A stretch of 64,000 bases of DNA from Bacillota bacterium (GTDB lineage Bacteria; Bacillota; Clostridia; Lachnospirales; Lachnospiraceae): assembly GCA_023411555.1 (NCBI GenBank), contig JAEYOQ010000059.1, positions 124,001 through 188,000 on the forward strand. The letters run 5' to 3'. The notes under the pieces are model-generated. The model was not told the origin of the DNA, ran no database searches, and saw only the letters and a list, made by a program, of their open reading frames with translations. The position numbers and the translations under genes were made by a program. Shown here piece by piece: positions 1 to 8,981 of this stretch. Within the stretch, counting starts at the first letter, position 1. Each line of letters begins with the position of its first letter.

Positions 1-993
1 CCTTTAGGACCTAAGTATTGGGGTGGCTCAGCAGATGCTTTGGATTATGTCCTGAGAGAATACAACTGGGGTGTCAGTGATGCTTATAATATTACTGAGG
101 ATGGAACTATCCTGCATGAAGCTGATACAGATTATGTATATAAGAAGATTAACTTCTTTAGAAAGCTTCTTGATGAAAAATTAGTTAATCCAGAATTCTT
201 TACTATGGATTCCACTCGTGCTGAGGAAGTATCAAAGACTCATAATTCCGCAATTATTGCCGATGTTCATAATTATGTAGATATCATTTATCAAACAGGT
301 GATTGGGTACCGCTTGGACCGATCAATGACATTGCTGGAGATACTGCTAATGTTGTAAGTGGTAAAACCGGATATGGCTCATTCGCTATCTCTTCACAGG
401 CTGAAAATCCGGAAGAAATCTTTAAGTTCTTTGATTACCTTTCAACAAAGGAAGGAAAGCTTCTTTGTGAATATGGTATTGAAGGTGTTACCTATAACAT
501 GGTTGATGGTAAGCCGGTTATGACAGATGAAGCATTAGAAAAGATTAATGCCGATGACAAGGATTACATGATTAATCAAATTGGTGCAGCTTTTGGTGGT
601 TCAGGATTACACTTCTTTACCTTTGTGCAGACCAATAATGATCCTGTCGCAGATTTTGGTGAGAGCCGTCCTGGTGCAGCTGCTTCTACTACCTATGCTA
701 AATCAGTAGAATTAGCAACGAACTATCCACGTACCTTTAAATTAGTTCCGGGTCTTAAGGCCAGTGCTTTCTTATCAGCAGATTCTATGACAGAAGTGAA
801 GGCTCAGATGTCCTTGTTAAATTATAAGGAAATGTTAGTTCAGGCTATGTATGCAACTAGTGATGCTGAGGTTACTTCAATTGTTGAGTCCTTCCGTGCT
901 CAGTTAAAGTCAGCAGGAAACGATCAATTCACAGAGTATCTAAAACAGCTTTATACAGAAGATAACGCATCAATTAGCTTTTATACCAAATAG
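1..993 (+). CDS. Extracellular sugar-binding protein of an LplA-type ABC transporter (3' part)
   Basis: The reading frame is open from base 1, so the gene starts upstream of the window and only its last 330 residues are visible. The text is typical of the large CUT1 solute-binding lipoproteins: a lobe with alternating Asn/Tyr/Trp positions, the stretch FKFFDYLSTKEGKLLCEYGIE, and the phrase EGVTYNMVDGKPVM near visible residue 160. The same phrase type (EEGVTHEMVDGVPKL) occurs in the complete lipoprotein at 37990-39651. It should capture an oligosaccharide outside the cell and deliver it to the permeases. The LplC permease follows after a 72-bp gap; the LplB partner is presumably upstream of the window. 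Family is confident, sugar unknown. Confidence 0.85.
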   Translation, partial: PLGPKYWGGSADALDYVLREYNWGVSDAYNITEDGTILHEADTDYVYKKINFFRKLLDEKLVNPEFFTMDSTRAEEVSKTHNSAIIADVHNYVDIIYQTGDWVPLGPINDIAGDTANVVSGKTGYGSFAISSQAENPEEIFKFFDYLSTKEGKLLCEYGIEGVTYNMVDGKPVMTDEALEKINADDKDYMINQIGAAFGGSGLHFFTFVQTNNDPVADFGESRPGAAASTTYAKSVELATNYPRTFKLVPGLKASAFLSADSMTEVKAQMSLLNYKEMLVQAMYATSDAEVTSIVESFRAQLKSAGNDQFTEYLKQLYTEDNASISFYTK

Positions 994-1010
994 TTTTAAG
1001 ATAAACTCCT

Positions 1011-1040
1011 TGCCTCTGCTGTCTTCCCGCAGCAGAGGCA
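1011..1040 (+). promoter_or_regulatory. Intercistronic hairpin between binding protein and permease
   Basis: A perfect 11-bp stem (TGCCTCTGCTG, 1011-1021, with CAGCAGAGGCA, 1030-1040) and an 8-nt loop lie in the gap. No T-run follows, so it reads better as an mRNA-stabilising or partial attenuation hairpin than as a full terminator. Such hairpins commonly keep the binding-protein mRNA more abundant than the permease part; that role here is inference. Confidence 0.6.
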
Positions 1041-1065
1041 TTAAGAAAGGTTAAGGTGGATCTGC

Positions 1066-1995
1066 ATGAAACAGAAAAGTAATACTATGAATTATTCCAA
1101 GGGAAAAATCAAGGCGAGTCTTTCTGAGAATATACTACAAGCTGTAATCTATCTGATACTGATTGCACTTTGCCTTGTGATCATTCTTCCTTGTATTAAT
1201 ATTGTAGCCTTATCCTTTAACGACGGAAAGGATGCTGCAAGGGGAGGAATTTATTTTTGGACGAGAGTGTTTACTTTAGATAATTATAAAGAGGTCTTTG
1301 GTGATGGAAGTATCACAAGAGCATATAAAATAACGATCGCTCGTACCTTTATCGGTACCTTGTTGAGCCTGTTTGTTACTTCTCTGGCGGCGTTTTCCTT
1401 AAAAGATAAGAACCTGCCTTTAAGAAAAATAACCACATTCCTTATTACCTTTACTATGTTATTTAGTGGGGGTACGATACCTACTTATATACAATATAAT
1501 AAGCTAAATCTATTGAATAATTTCTCGGTGTATGTCATACCTGGTTTAGTAAGTGTTACCTATTTATTGATGATGAGATCATTCTTTGAAACAATACCGG
1601 ACAGCTTAGAAGAATCAGCAAAGCTGGATGGTTGTGGATATTTTAAAATATATGGAAATATTATCATGCCTTTGAGTAAACCGGTGCTTGCGGTTGTTGG
1701 TCTGTATACAGCAGTTAACCATTGGAATGATTGGTTTTCGGGAGCCTTCTATATGAATTCGAGCAAACTGTGGCCGGTACAGACTGTCCTACAGCAGATG
1801 CTTCAAAAGTCAATGGCAAATCAACAGGAGATAACTTCTGCGGCACAGGCGATAGCACAAAATGCGAGTAATGTTACCACAGATTCCTTAAAGATGGCTG
1901 CTGTTGTAGTAACCACAGTTCCAATCCTTTGCATCTATCCCTTTGTACAGAAATACTTTGCCAAAGGCGCTATGATTGGGGCAGTGAAAGGTTAA
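1066..1995 (+). CDS. Carbohydrate ABC transporter permease, LplC/YtcP type
   Basis: This 309-residue polytopic membrane protein belongs to the MalG-like permeases of CUT1 sugar importers. The first membrane span is near residues 25-50 (VIYLILIALCLVIILPCINIVA). The EAA loop that contacts the ATPase is visible as EESAKLDGCGYFKIYGNIIMPLSKPVLA near residues 183-210, with the essential Gly. The C-terminal end FAKGAMIGAVKG is the family signature and closely matches FIQGVTLGAIKE of the permease at 37027-37896. It pairs with the upstream binding protein. No ATP-binding subunit is encoded nearby, so a shared MsmK/UgpC-type ATPase elsewhere is expected. The start has an AAGGTGGA ribosome binding site. 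Confidence 0.9.
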   Translation: MKQKSNTMNYSKGKIKASLSENILQAVIYLILIALCLVIILPCINIVALSFNDGKDAARGGIYFWTRVFTLDNYKEVFGDGSITRAYKITIARTFIGTLLSLFVTSLAAFSLKDKNLPLRKITTFLITFTMLFSGGTIPTYIQYNKLNLLNNFSVYVIPGLVSVTYLLMMRSFFETIPDSLEESAKLDGCGYFKIYGNIIMPLSKPVLAVVGLYTAVNHWNDWFSGAFYMNSSKLWPVQTVLQQMLQKSMANQQEITSAAQAIAQNASNVTTDSLKMAAVVVTTVPILCIYPFVQKYFAKGAMIGAVKG

Positions 1996-2177
1996 TTCAC
2001 CATAAAAGCCGGATTAAGATGTGCAAATTGACGAAACTAAGTAATATGTAAGGCTTTTGACATTCTAATCAAATATAAAGAATATAGATTCTTTACCTAC
2101 GTTAATTAATTATATCTTCATAAGCTATTAGTGGGGAAACGGAGGTAAAGAATTTTTTATAGTAAGAGGAGGTTCCT

Positions 2178-5100
2178 ATGCCATTTAATTTTCATAACAG
2201 AGATCGCATCAATAATTTAATTGATGAGCTCAAGGAGTTTCGCTATAGAAATCTACATAATATTGAGGTCTTTCACTGGTACACGGATGACGGAACAATC
2301 GGTAATCGTGAACCACAGGGTCCGTCTAAAGAGGTTGGCGTTGGCTACCGCTGGAAGGGATGGGATCAATATAATTGGTTATGTACTTCTATTGTTATTC
2401 CGGAGGATATACAGGATAAAGAAGTAATTGGCCTTTTTGACTTTGGTGTTCCAGAAGGTACAGGTAATAACAGTCATTTTGAGAGCTTATTGTATCTGAA
2501 CGGGAAACCCTATCAGGGCGTAGACGGCAATCATAAGGAAGTATTCTTAGATGTGAAGGAGAATGGCCTTAAGCTCGACCTAAAATTCCGGGTATGGTCT
2601 GGCCTAAATGGGGGTGGATTTCCTAAGGATATGGCTATGGAAATCGAGCGTGCCCAGTTTGGCATACTGGATCATCCGACCGATGATTTGTATTTTCTCG
2701 CAAGAAGTGTCCTTGAAACCTATGATTTACTGGATAATAACAATGAACATAAGGAATGGATGTTAAATACATTAGTAAAGACCTTCCAGCTTATTGATTA
2801 TACAGAACCAGGGTCAGAGTCTTTCTATGAGAGTGTGGGCCTGGCTTATGGTTACCTGAATGATAAGATGGACGGAAGGGGAAAGCCGGATGTCAATGTA
2901 AGTATGCTGGGCCATACTCACATTGATGTAGCATGGCTTTGGAGACTTCGTCATACCAGAGAAAAAGCAGCGCGTTCCTTCTCTACCGTCAACCGGATGA
3001 TGGGAAGATATGATCACTATACTTTCCTGCAGTCACAGGCACAGCTATATGATTATATCAAAACAGATTATCCGGACATCTATGAACATATCAAGAAGAG
3101 GGTAGCGGAAGGAAAATGGGAACCCTCCGGCTCCATGTGGGTAGAATGTGATTGTAATCTGGTAAGTGGGGAATCAATCGTAAGACAAATCTTAGTCGGC
3201 AAGAATTTCTTTCAGAAGGAATTCGGCTATAAGAATGAATTCCTGTGGCTTCCCGATGTATTCGGTTATTCCTGGGCGTTACCGCAAATCCTGAAAAAAG
3301 CCGGGATCAATACCTTTATGACAACTAAGATCAGCTGGAATGATACGAATAAGTTACCCTATGACACCTTCCTTTGGAGAGGAATTGATGGAACAGAGAT
3401 TGTATCTCATTTTATCACTACCACTGACCAGGGTTCATCCTCCTATACCTATAACGGTGATACCAGGCCCTATGCTGTAAAAGGGGTTTGGGATAATTAT
3501 AAAAACAAGGATCTAAATAAAGATTTACTGATTTCCTATGGCTATGGAGATGGAGGAGGTGGTCCTAACCGTGATATGATTGAGACAATCAAACATATCA
3601 ATAAAATACCAGGAATCCCTCATGTTCAAGTTGAGACTGCTACAAAGTATTTTAGACGCTTACAGGAGACTATTCAGAAGAATGAGATGGAAGGCTATCT
3701 TCCGATATGGGATGGGGAGCTATATCTGGAATTTCATAGAGGAACCTATACCTCTCAGGCCTATAATAAGAAGATGAATCGACAGCTGGAATATATGCTT
3801 CGTAATGTTGAGATGCTTTCCTTTATTGCAGAACAATTCTCTGAGATAAGGTATCAGAAGGAAACAATTCTGGAAGCCTGGAAAATCGTTCTCTGCCATC
3901 AATTCCATGACATATTACCAGGATCTTCAATTAAAGAGGTATATGAAGATAGCCATGAGGAATATGAGAAGGCGATTGCAATTCTTGATGATGTAATGAA
4001 GCGTGTGAATAACGGGTTATACGAAGAGAAGGATGGTACTTATACGGTATGGAACAATTCTAATTGGAAACGTAGCTCTTATATCGTGGTACCTGATATT
4101 ACCGAACAATGCTCTTTTATGAATCAAAAGGGTGAAATATTGACCAGTGTCATAAAGGATGGTGAAGCACTTGTATTTGTAAAGGACATGGAACCCTTCT
4201 CCTTTACTACCATCACTAAGACGGATCATGCACCAATACCAATGAAAGCCGGAGGGGCTACCTGTAATCAGGCATCCACCGCATATTATCAGGTTAGGTG
4301 GAATGAGCAAGGACAGCTGATAAGTATTTATGATAAAGAAGCGGGCAGAGAAATTCTTCCGAAGAACAAGCTTGGTAATGTACTGCAGATCTTTGAGGAT
4401 AAACCAAGATGCTTTGATGCTTGGGAGATGGAGCCCACCATTCATAATAAGATGGAGCTTGTAACGGACTGTAGAGATATTCACGTAGAAGAAAATGCAC
4501 TTGGTATCTTTATCAACTTTACCTGGAGCTACCACAAATCTGAGATTAAGCAAACCATGTGCTTATATCATGAGAAAAAGCGAATTGATTTTAAGACCCA
4601 GGTCCAGTGGGAAGAGCGCCAGAAGCTAATGAAGGTAGCATTTCCGGTAAATATCCGTGCAGTTGATGCCAGATTTGATATTCAATATGGCAATATTCGC
4701 CGGCCAATTACCAGAAATACCAGCTGGGAGGCTGCCAAATTCGAGGTGGTTGCCCACAAATGGGTTGATATTAGTGAGACGGGCTATGGCTTCGCTTTAC
4801 TAAATAATTGCAAATACGGTCATGATGTGCTCGAGGATACGGTTCGACTTACACTGATTAAGTCTGCAGTTGATCCAGATTATACTGCAGATCTGGGATA
4901 TCATGAATTTACCTACTCCATCTATCCTCACGTTGAGGAGTGGTATCAGAGTAAGCTGGAGCAGGAGGCCTTTGATTTAAATAATCCCATCACGGCGGTT
5001 GCTGGTACAGCAAGGTTCGAACTAGGCAGCTTATTCACCTTCCAGAACGAGAATATCGTGGTGGATTGCATCAAGCAAGCGGAGCTTTCTGATATGGCAG

Positions 5101-5282
5101 TGATTCGCTTCCATGAATATACCGGAGCACGGGGAAATGTCACAGTAACCTCTGGCAAGCCTATTGAAAAGTGGTGTGAATGTGATCTGATGGAAGAACC
5201 CATCGTAGGCTTTATGGAGGAACCGATTGAACTTGCAATTAAACCATATGAGATAAAGACCTTACTGGTAAAATTCAAATAA
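2178..5282 (+). CDS. Alpha-mannosidase, glycoside hydrolase family 38
   Basis: This 1034-residue protein has the usual length for bacterial GH38 enzymes, which are zinc-dependent retaining exo-alpha-mannosidases. The zinc motif is visible as HTHIDVAWLWR near residue 246, and the nucleophile Asp sits in WLPDVFGYSWALP near residue 360. HQFHDILPGSS near residue 575 is the conserved His-Asp stretch at the end of the catalytic part. The beta-rich C-terminal mannosidase domains follow. There is no signal peptide, so a cytoplasmic enzyme acting on imported manno-oligosaccharides or N-glycan fragments is likely. It starts after an AGAGGAGG site and is followed by a hairpin and then an M17 peptidase on the same strand. 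Family assignment is firm; linkage specificity cannot be read. Confidence 0.95.
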   Translation: MPFNFHNRDRINNLIDELKEFRYRNLHNIEVFHWYTDDGTIGNREPQGPSKEVGVGYRWKGWDQYNWLCTSIVIPEDIQDKEVIGLFDFGVPEGTGNNSHFESLLYLNGKPYQGVDGNHKEVFLDVKENGLKLDLKFRVWSGLNGGGFPKDMAMEIERAQFGILDHPTDDLYFLARSVLETYDLLDNNNEHKEWMLNTLVKTFQLIDYTEPGSESFYESVGLAYGYLNDKMDGRGKPDVNVSMLGHTHIDVAWLWRLRHTREKAARSFSTVNRMMGRYDHYTFLQSQAQLYDYIKTDYPDIYEHIKKRVAEGKWEPSGSMWVECDCNLVSGESIVRQILVGKNFFQKEFGYKNEFLWLPDVFGYSWALPQILKKAGINTFMTTKISWNDTNKLPYDTFLWRGIDGTEIVSHFITTTDQGSSSYTYNGDTRPYAVKGVWDNYKNKDLNKDLLISYGYGDGGGGPNRDMIETIKHINKIPGIPHVQVETATKYFRRLQETIQKNEMEGYLPIWDGELYLEFHRGTYTSQAYNKKMNRQLEYMLRNVEMLSFIAEQFSEIRYQKETILEAWKIVLCHQFHDILPGSSIKEVYEDSHEEYEKAIAILDDVMKRVNNGLYEEKDGTYTVWNNSNWKRSSYIVVPDITEQCSFMNQKGEILTSVIKDGEALVFVKDMEPFSFTTITKTDHAPIPMKAGGATCNQASTAYYQVRWNEQGQLISIYDKEAGREILPKNKLGNVLQIFEDKPRCFDAWEMEPTIHNKMELVTDCRDIHVEENALGIFINFTWSYHKSEIKQTMCLYHEKKRIDFKTQVQWEERQKLMKVAFPVNIRAVDARFDIQYGNIRRPITRNTSWEAAKFEVVAHKWVDISETGYGFALLNNCKYGHDVLEDTVRLTLIKSAVDPDYTADLGYHEFTYSIYPHVEEWYQSKLEQEAFDLNNPITAVAGTARFELGSLFTFQNENIVVDCIKQAELSDMAVIRFHEYTGARGNVTVTSGKPIEKWCECDLMEEPIVGFMEEPIELAIKPYEIKTLLVKFK

Positions 5283-5293
5283 TGCTTCATAAT

Positions 5294-5328
5294 AGGGACG
5301 ATTGCCGGTATATTTCCGGACGGTCCCT
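5294..5328 (+). promoter_or_regulatory. Hairpin between mannosidase and peptidase genes
   Basis: AGGGAC pairs with GTCCCT around an inner CCGG/CCGG stem and is followed by TTTTGG. It could be a weak terminator or a processing hairpin that lowers expression of the downstream genes. Confidence 0.45.
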
Positions 5329-5359
5329 TTTGGCACATAAGACAGGGGGGATATGATCG

Positions 5360-6847
5360 ATGCAATTTTACTCTAAAGAACAATTAGTCATAAGGAAGCC
5401 GACGGAGCATGTATTAGTACCGTATTTTGAAGAGACAAATCTAATCAGCCAGCTACAGCTTATTCCACTTGAAGATAAAGCCTGGATAGATAGGATAAAG
5501 CTAGAAAAGAGCTCGACCGGACAGACCCTATGGGTACCTACGGCGGATAGTTTGATTGCAATAACCTTGATGTATCTGGGAAGGCAAGTTAATTTTAAGT
5601 TGGAGCAGCTGAAGAAACTCTTCGCTTCCTTTGGGAAGAATGTCGGTGAGGATTGCCAGATTCTTCTGCAAGGACTGGAATTTGGTGGGTATACTGAGAT
5701 AGAGATTGCTGAGACAATCATTAAGGCAATGTATCAGGGCGCCTATACCTTTTGTAAAGAGAACCTGACCCGGGTGAGTGAAGGCTCCTTGTTTGCCATG
5801 AGAGATCAATTAATAGAGGAGAAGAAGAGCTGTCACTTCACCATAATTAGCAGGAGTATACCGGAGGAGAGTATCAGTAGAGCACAAACCTATGGGAAGT
5901 GCATCAATTATGCCAGAATGCTAGGGGACCTCCCGAATAACTATCTGCATGTAAAGCAATTTGCAGACTATCTCATGGACCTTGCCAAGGAATATCAATT
6001 AGCTTATGAGATATTAGGGAGAGAGGAATTAGAAGCCTTACATAGTGGTGGAATCCTGGGCGTGAATGCCGGCTCTGAGGAGGAGCCAAAGCTGATTTGT
6101 ATTTATTATGAAGGGTTGAAGGGGGCACCGGTCACAGCATTAATCGGAAAAGGAGTTATGTTTGACAGCGGTGGCTATCACCTCAAATCCATATCCGGAA
6201 TGCAGGGCATGAAGTATGATATGTGCGGTGCTGCTAATATGGCTGAAGCCTTTGAGATCGCAGTCAGACAGAAGAGTCAGAAGAATATTTTATTGGTCAT
6301 TCCCGCCGTAGAGAATGTAATAGGACCAAATGCCTGCAAGATGGGAGATGTCCTCACCACAATGTCCGGAAAGACAGTAGAGGTCTATAATATTGATGCA
6401 GAGGGGCGGTTAATCCTATGTGATGCGATTACCTATGCAATCAAAAAGGGTGCAGATTATATGATTGATCTGGCTACCTTGACCTATTCCTGCCAAAGGT
6501 CCTTAGGGAATGAGATATCGGGTGTGTTCTCTAATAGGGAGGATTTCTATGAAGCGTTTGTACAAAAGACAAAAGAGCAGTGCGAAAAGGTGTGGAGATT
6601 GCCCCTAGATCCTTCTTATCACGAATTCCTTTATAAGACACAGACGGCGGATCTAATCAATTATGCCCCCGGTAGCGACGGCGGTGCCAGCGTAGCAGCA
6701 TGCTTTCTGGAGGAGTTTGTTACTCCTGGACTACCATGGATTCATCTAGATATTGTTGGAAGTGCAGTTAACAGAGGGGAGAATAAACTTCAGAGTATTG
6801 GAGCAACAGGAGTGCTTACGGCATCCATAGCAGCTTTTTTAGAATAA
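5360..6847 (+). CDS. M17 (leucyl aminopeptidase family) metallopeptidase
   Basis: This 495-residue protein has the standard length for M17 aminopeptidases, hexameric dinuclear-zinc enzymes that remove N-terminal residues from peptides. The metal and catalytic residues are visible in order in the C-terminal half: GKGVMFDSGGYHLKS (Lys and Asp ligands, and the second catalytic Lys), MKYDMCGAAN (Asp ligand) and NIDAEGRL (Asp, Glu and catalytic Arg). The usual DMGGAA is DMCGAA here, a change next to the metal site but not of a ligand. The protein should be cytoplasmic. Its place between an alpha-mannosidase and a putative glycan-active protein suggests a role in degrading glycopeptides, but that is inference. 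The ribosome binding site is GGGGGG upstream of ATG. Confidence 0.9.
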   Translation: MQFYSKEQLVIRKPTEHVLVPYFEETNLISQLQLIPLEDKAWIDRIKLEKSSTGQTLWVPTADSLIAITLMYLGRQVNFKLEQLKKLFASFGKNVGEDCQILLQGLEFGGYTEIEIAETIIKAMYQGAYTFCKENLTRVSEGSLFAMRDQLIEEKKSCHFTIISRSIPEESISRAQTYGKCINYARMLGDLPNNYLHVKQFADYLMDLAKEYQLAYEILGREELEALHSGGILGVNAGSEEEPKLICIYYEGLKGAPVTALIGKGVMFDSGGYHLKSISGMQGMKYDMCGAANMAEAFEIAVRQKSQKNILLVIPAVENVIGPNACKMGDVLTTMSGKTVEVYNIDAEGRLILCDAITYAIKKGADYMIDLATLTYSCQRSLGNEISGVFSNREDFYEAFVQKTKEQCEKVWRLPLDPSYHEFLYKTQTADLINYAPGSDGGASVAACFLEEFVTPGLPWIHLDIVGSAVNRGENKLQSIGATGVLTASIAAFLE

Positions 6848-6865
6848 TGAATACTGGGAGGGCCA

Positions 6866-8434
6866 ATGAAAAATTATACCTTTGATACATATATAGAGAA
6901 AGAAGTATTAGAAAATTATTTATCCAGAGCAGTAAGCGCGGCCTTTTTTTATAATACCAAGACGCTTAAGGACGATCTTCGAGCGATTAAGAACCTGGAT
7001 GTGAAATTTATCGGGAGAGCTTCTGGGTACTGGGAGCCTGATTTAGATGATGAGGAGCATTTTCAAAAGTCCAGGTACCTAGCGGAGGAGGTACACAAGG
7101 TCGATCCGGAGATTATATTACAGGCATGTATCTTTGAAGCGGTGTATCGACATATTGAGAATTTTAAGGTACCGGCTTATGTATTTGAGGCTTTTGGTTT
7201 AGAGCCGGAGGACAGGGGATTTCGTTTTGAAGAGATGCGGTTTCCAGAGAAGCCTAATGGCTTTATCTGGGGTGAGAATGGGGCTCTTCCGGACATCAAT
7301 CGCCTGGAGACAAGATTATGGTTCTATTACCGGGCTACCAGATATATTGATGCCGGATATGAAGCCCTTCATCTGGGACAAATTCATCTCTACACGGCCA
7401 ATGACAGAGGCATGGTAAAGATGGCTGAGCTGATGGAAATGATACGTGCCTATGCCAGAACTCATGCAAGACGTCATCTGGTTTTAATGGATGCTCATAG
7501 CCATGGGATTAACATACGGGGAAAGCTTCTACTAGACTATCATGCTATGCCCTATACCAGATACCCCGTTCTGGACAGACCCGGAGAAAATCTGGTCTTA
7601 GTAAGAGAAGGCTATAGCGAAGGTGGCTTAAATCCCAACGGTTGGTATGCTGATGAGATGCCCTTTCTGATGGAATATGATAACTGGGGTGGTAAAGCCG
7701 TTAAGGATTTTGATCTCTACTCCTATGAGGAACGGGCTTGGAAGGACTGGTGGGGCTATGACCAGATCGGATGGTTTGCCAATCAGGACGAAGAAGGTCA
7801 GAAGCACTTTTTGGAGTATACCTATAAATGGACGGCAATCAATAATGTACATGCATTCTTTCAGATTCCATTTCGTAGAAGCCTTGAAGCAGCAGCAGTT
7901 AAGATGATGCGGGCGGATACTGGGGAGGTGGACCTGCAGGATTATTATCAGATAAATACAAAGAGTCCTGATTGTCCTATGGGCTTTAGCCAGGAAGAGA
8001 CAGTTAAGAAGCTCTGGGCTATGGGGGACAGTCTGCGTAAGAAGGCCGGCAATCCGGAAGGCATTATTAATTATGGTGCAAAGAACACCTTTGATGAAGA
8101 GACGGGTATGAAGCTGCCGGAGAAGATTGTTGTGTATGGAAGCTTTCAAGCCTATGTAGGTGCAACCAATAACGATTCGAACAGTGAGGTAACCAGAATG
8201 TACTATATGGGGGATAATACCTATACTCTTTCGGTTGTAATTCCCTTTGCAGGAGAATACGATTATGCTATATCCACCTATGGAACCTTGTCAGCAACCT
8301 ATTGCTACGATACATATCCAAGAAGCGGCTCGTCAAATAAAGGATATTTTAAGGTAGAGAAGAATAATACGGTGGTTCGTTTCCGTTATAAGTTTATTGA
8401 TAATATCGTAACGATTGAACAGTTTGAAGAATAA
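6866..8434 (+). CDS. Uncharacterised 522-residue protein of the mannosidase operon
   Basis: I do not recognise the family. The protein has no signal peptide and is rich in aromatic and acidic residues, with an alternating hydrophobic-strand and helix pattern that suggests a TIM barrel in the first 360 residues. Candidate active-site stretches are GRASGYWEPDLDD (about 50), YEALHLGQIHLY (about 165), LVLMDAHSHG (about 205), LMEYDNWGG (about 270) and DQIGWFANQDEEGQ (about 300). A beta-rich C-terminal part (about 425-522) resembles an accessory domain. It starts 18 bp after the peptidase stop with a GGGAGG site, so it is almost certainly co-transcribed and ends at a strong terminator. A glycoside hydrolase-like role is a guess from context. 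Confidence 0.8.
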   Translation: MKNYTFDTYIEKEVLENYLSRAVSAAFFYNTKTLKDDLRAIKNLDVKFIGRASGYWEPDLDDEEHFQKSRYLAEEVHKVDPEIILQACIFEAVYRHIENFKVPAYVFEAFGLEPEDRGFRFEEMRFPEKPNGFIWGENGALPDINRLETRLWFYYRATRYIDAGYEALHLGQIHLYTANDRGMVKMAELMEMIRAYARTHARRHLVLMDAHSHGINIRGKLLLDYHAMPYTRYPVLDRPGENLVLVREGYSEGGLNPNGWYADEMPFLMEYDNWGGKAVKDFDLYSYEERAWKDWWGYDQIGWFANQDEEGQKHFLEYTYKWTAINNVHAFFQIPFRRSLEAAAVKMMRADTGEVDLQDYYQINTKSPDCPMGFSQEETVKKLWAMGDSLRKKAGNPEGIINYGAKNTFDEETGMKLPEKIVVYGSFQAYVGATNNDSNSEVTRMYYMGDNTYTLSVVIPFAGEYDYAISTYGTLSATYCYDTYPRSGSSNKGYFKVEKNNTVVRFRYKFIDNIVTIEQFEE

Positions 8435-8474
8435 TTACTTAACAATCCCTTCCTATACATAAGGTACCCCTGGG

Positions 8475-8505
8475 GGCGTCGCACAAAATGTGCGGCGCCT
8501 CTTTG
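8475..8505 (+). terminator. Intrinsic terminator of the mannosidase operon
   Basis: A 10-bp GC-rich stem with one G-T pair (GGCGTCGCAC, 8475-8484, with GTGCGGCGCC, 8490-8499) and a 5-nt loop is followed by TCTTTG, 40 bp after the stop codon. Confidence 0.8.
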
Positions 8506-8545
8506 TGCATTAGTAAGGTTTATCACATACTAGATTGACAAAATA

Positions 8546-8594
8546 GTGTGTAATAGTTAACATATGAAATTCACACCTGGATTTGTGTCTGCGT
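8546..8594. repeat. Dispersed palindromic element B, copy 1
   Basis: An imperfect inverted repeat (GTGTGTAAT with ATTCACAC) is followed by ATTTGTGTCTGCGT at 8581-8594. The same 14-nt string, also after a GTGTGAATTA hairpin, is at 60125-60138. The downstream CAAACGAAC string (8641) recurs downstream of the second copy too. Two copies with the same layout suggest a small dispersed repeat. Confidence 0.55.
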
Positions 8595-8697
8595 AATCAA
8601 AGTGCAAAACCTTTGCGAAGGAGTTGTTGCCCAATTGCCACAAACGAACCGTAAGGGCAAGTATGCTCTAATAGATAGAAATGTAATAACAAATAAA

Positions 8698-8737
8698 CGA
8701 AGAGTACAGCATGGCTGACAACATGCTGTACTCTTCG
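8698..8737. repeat. Perfect 16-bp stem-loop in the intergenic region
   Basis: The arms 8698-8713 and 8722-8737 (beginning CGAAGAGTACAGC) are perfectly complementary with an 8-nt loop. The hairpin lies 9 bp from the minus-strand terminator at 8741-8764. It has no T-run of its own on the plus strand. It may be part of a small RNA or a dispersed palindrome. Confidence 0.6.
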
Positions 8738-8740
8738 CAA

Positions 8741-8764
8741 TAAAAGTGCGCCCATCGGGCGCAC
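8741..8764 (-). terminator. Minus-strand intrinsic terminator of the small gene
   Basis: GTGCGCCC and GGGCGCAC form a perfect 8-bp stem with a 3-nt loop (8746-8764). Read on the minus strand it is followed by TTTTATT. It lies 50 bp past the stop of the minus-strand 55-residue reading frame, which supports that frame being transcribed. Confidence 0.7.
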
Positions 8765-8813
8765 ATACATTTTCCCAAATCGATTAATAACTGGAATAGT
8801 CTTTGTCTTACAA

Positions 8814-8981
8814 TTAGTTCTTTGCCGATTTATTATTATGGAATAAGCTTCTTTTTTTATATGTTCTTCTTGAAAAGAAGTCTTCACAGTTATAATAACG
8901 TTCGGAGGTAATCAAACTGTTTGGAATATTTGATGTATACTCCGATGGGTTGATGTATATATTTGTGCTGCTGATATACAT
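8814..8981 (-). CDS. Small 55-residue protein of unknown function
   Basis: The frame begins ATG TAT ATC AGC at 8981 and is preceded at 6-bp spacing by a perfect AAGGAGGAG ribosome binding site (8988-8996). It ends with TAA at 8814 and is followed by a good minus-strand terminator at 8741-8764. The product starts MYISSTNIYINPSEYTS, is rich in Ser, Asn and Tyr in the first half and in Arg and Lys near the end (SRRTYKKRSLFHNN), and has one Cys and no membrane span. I recognise no family. A TATAAT lies on the minus strand about 60-75 bp upstream, without a clear -35. Ribosome site plus terminator make it a plausible real gene, but codon evidence in 55 residues is thin. Confidence 0.55.
   Translation of the reverse strand: MYISSTNIYINPSEYTSNIPNSLITSERYYNCEDFFSRRTYKKRSLFHNNKSAKN

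Noticed and set aside
4017..4553. A 178-residue open frame antisense to the alpha-mannosidase gene
   Set aside because: It lies wholly inside a well-supported GH38 gene, has no ribosome site and no recognisable domain.
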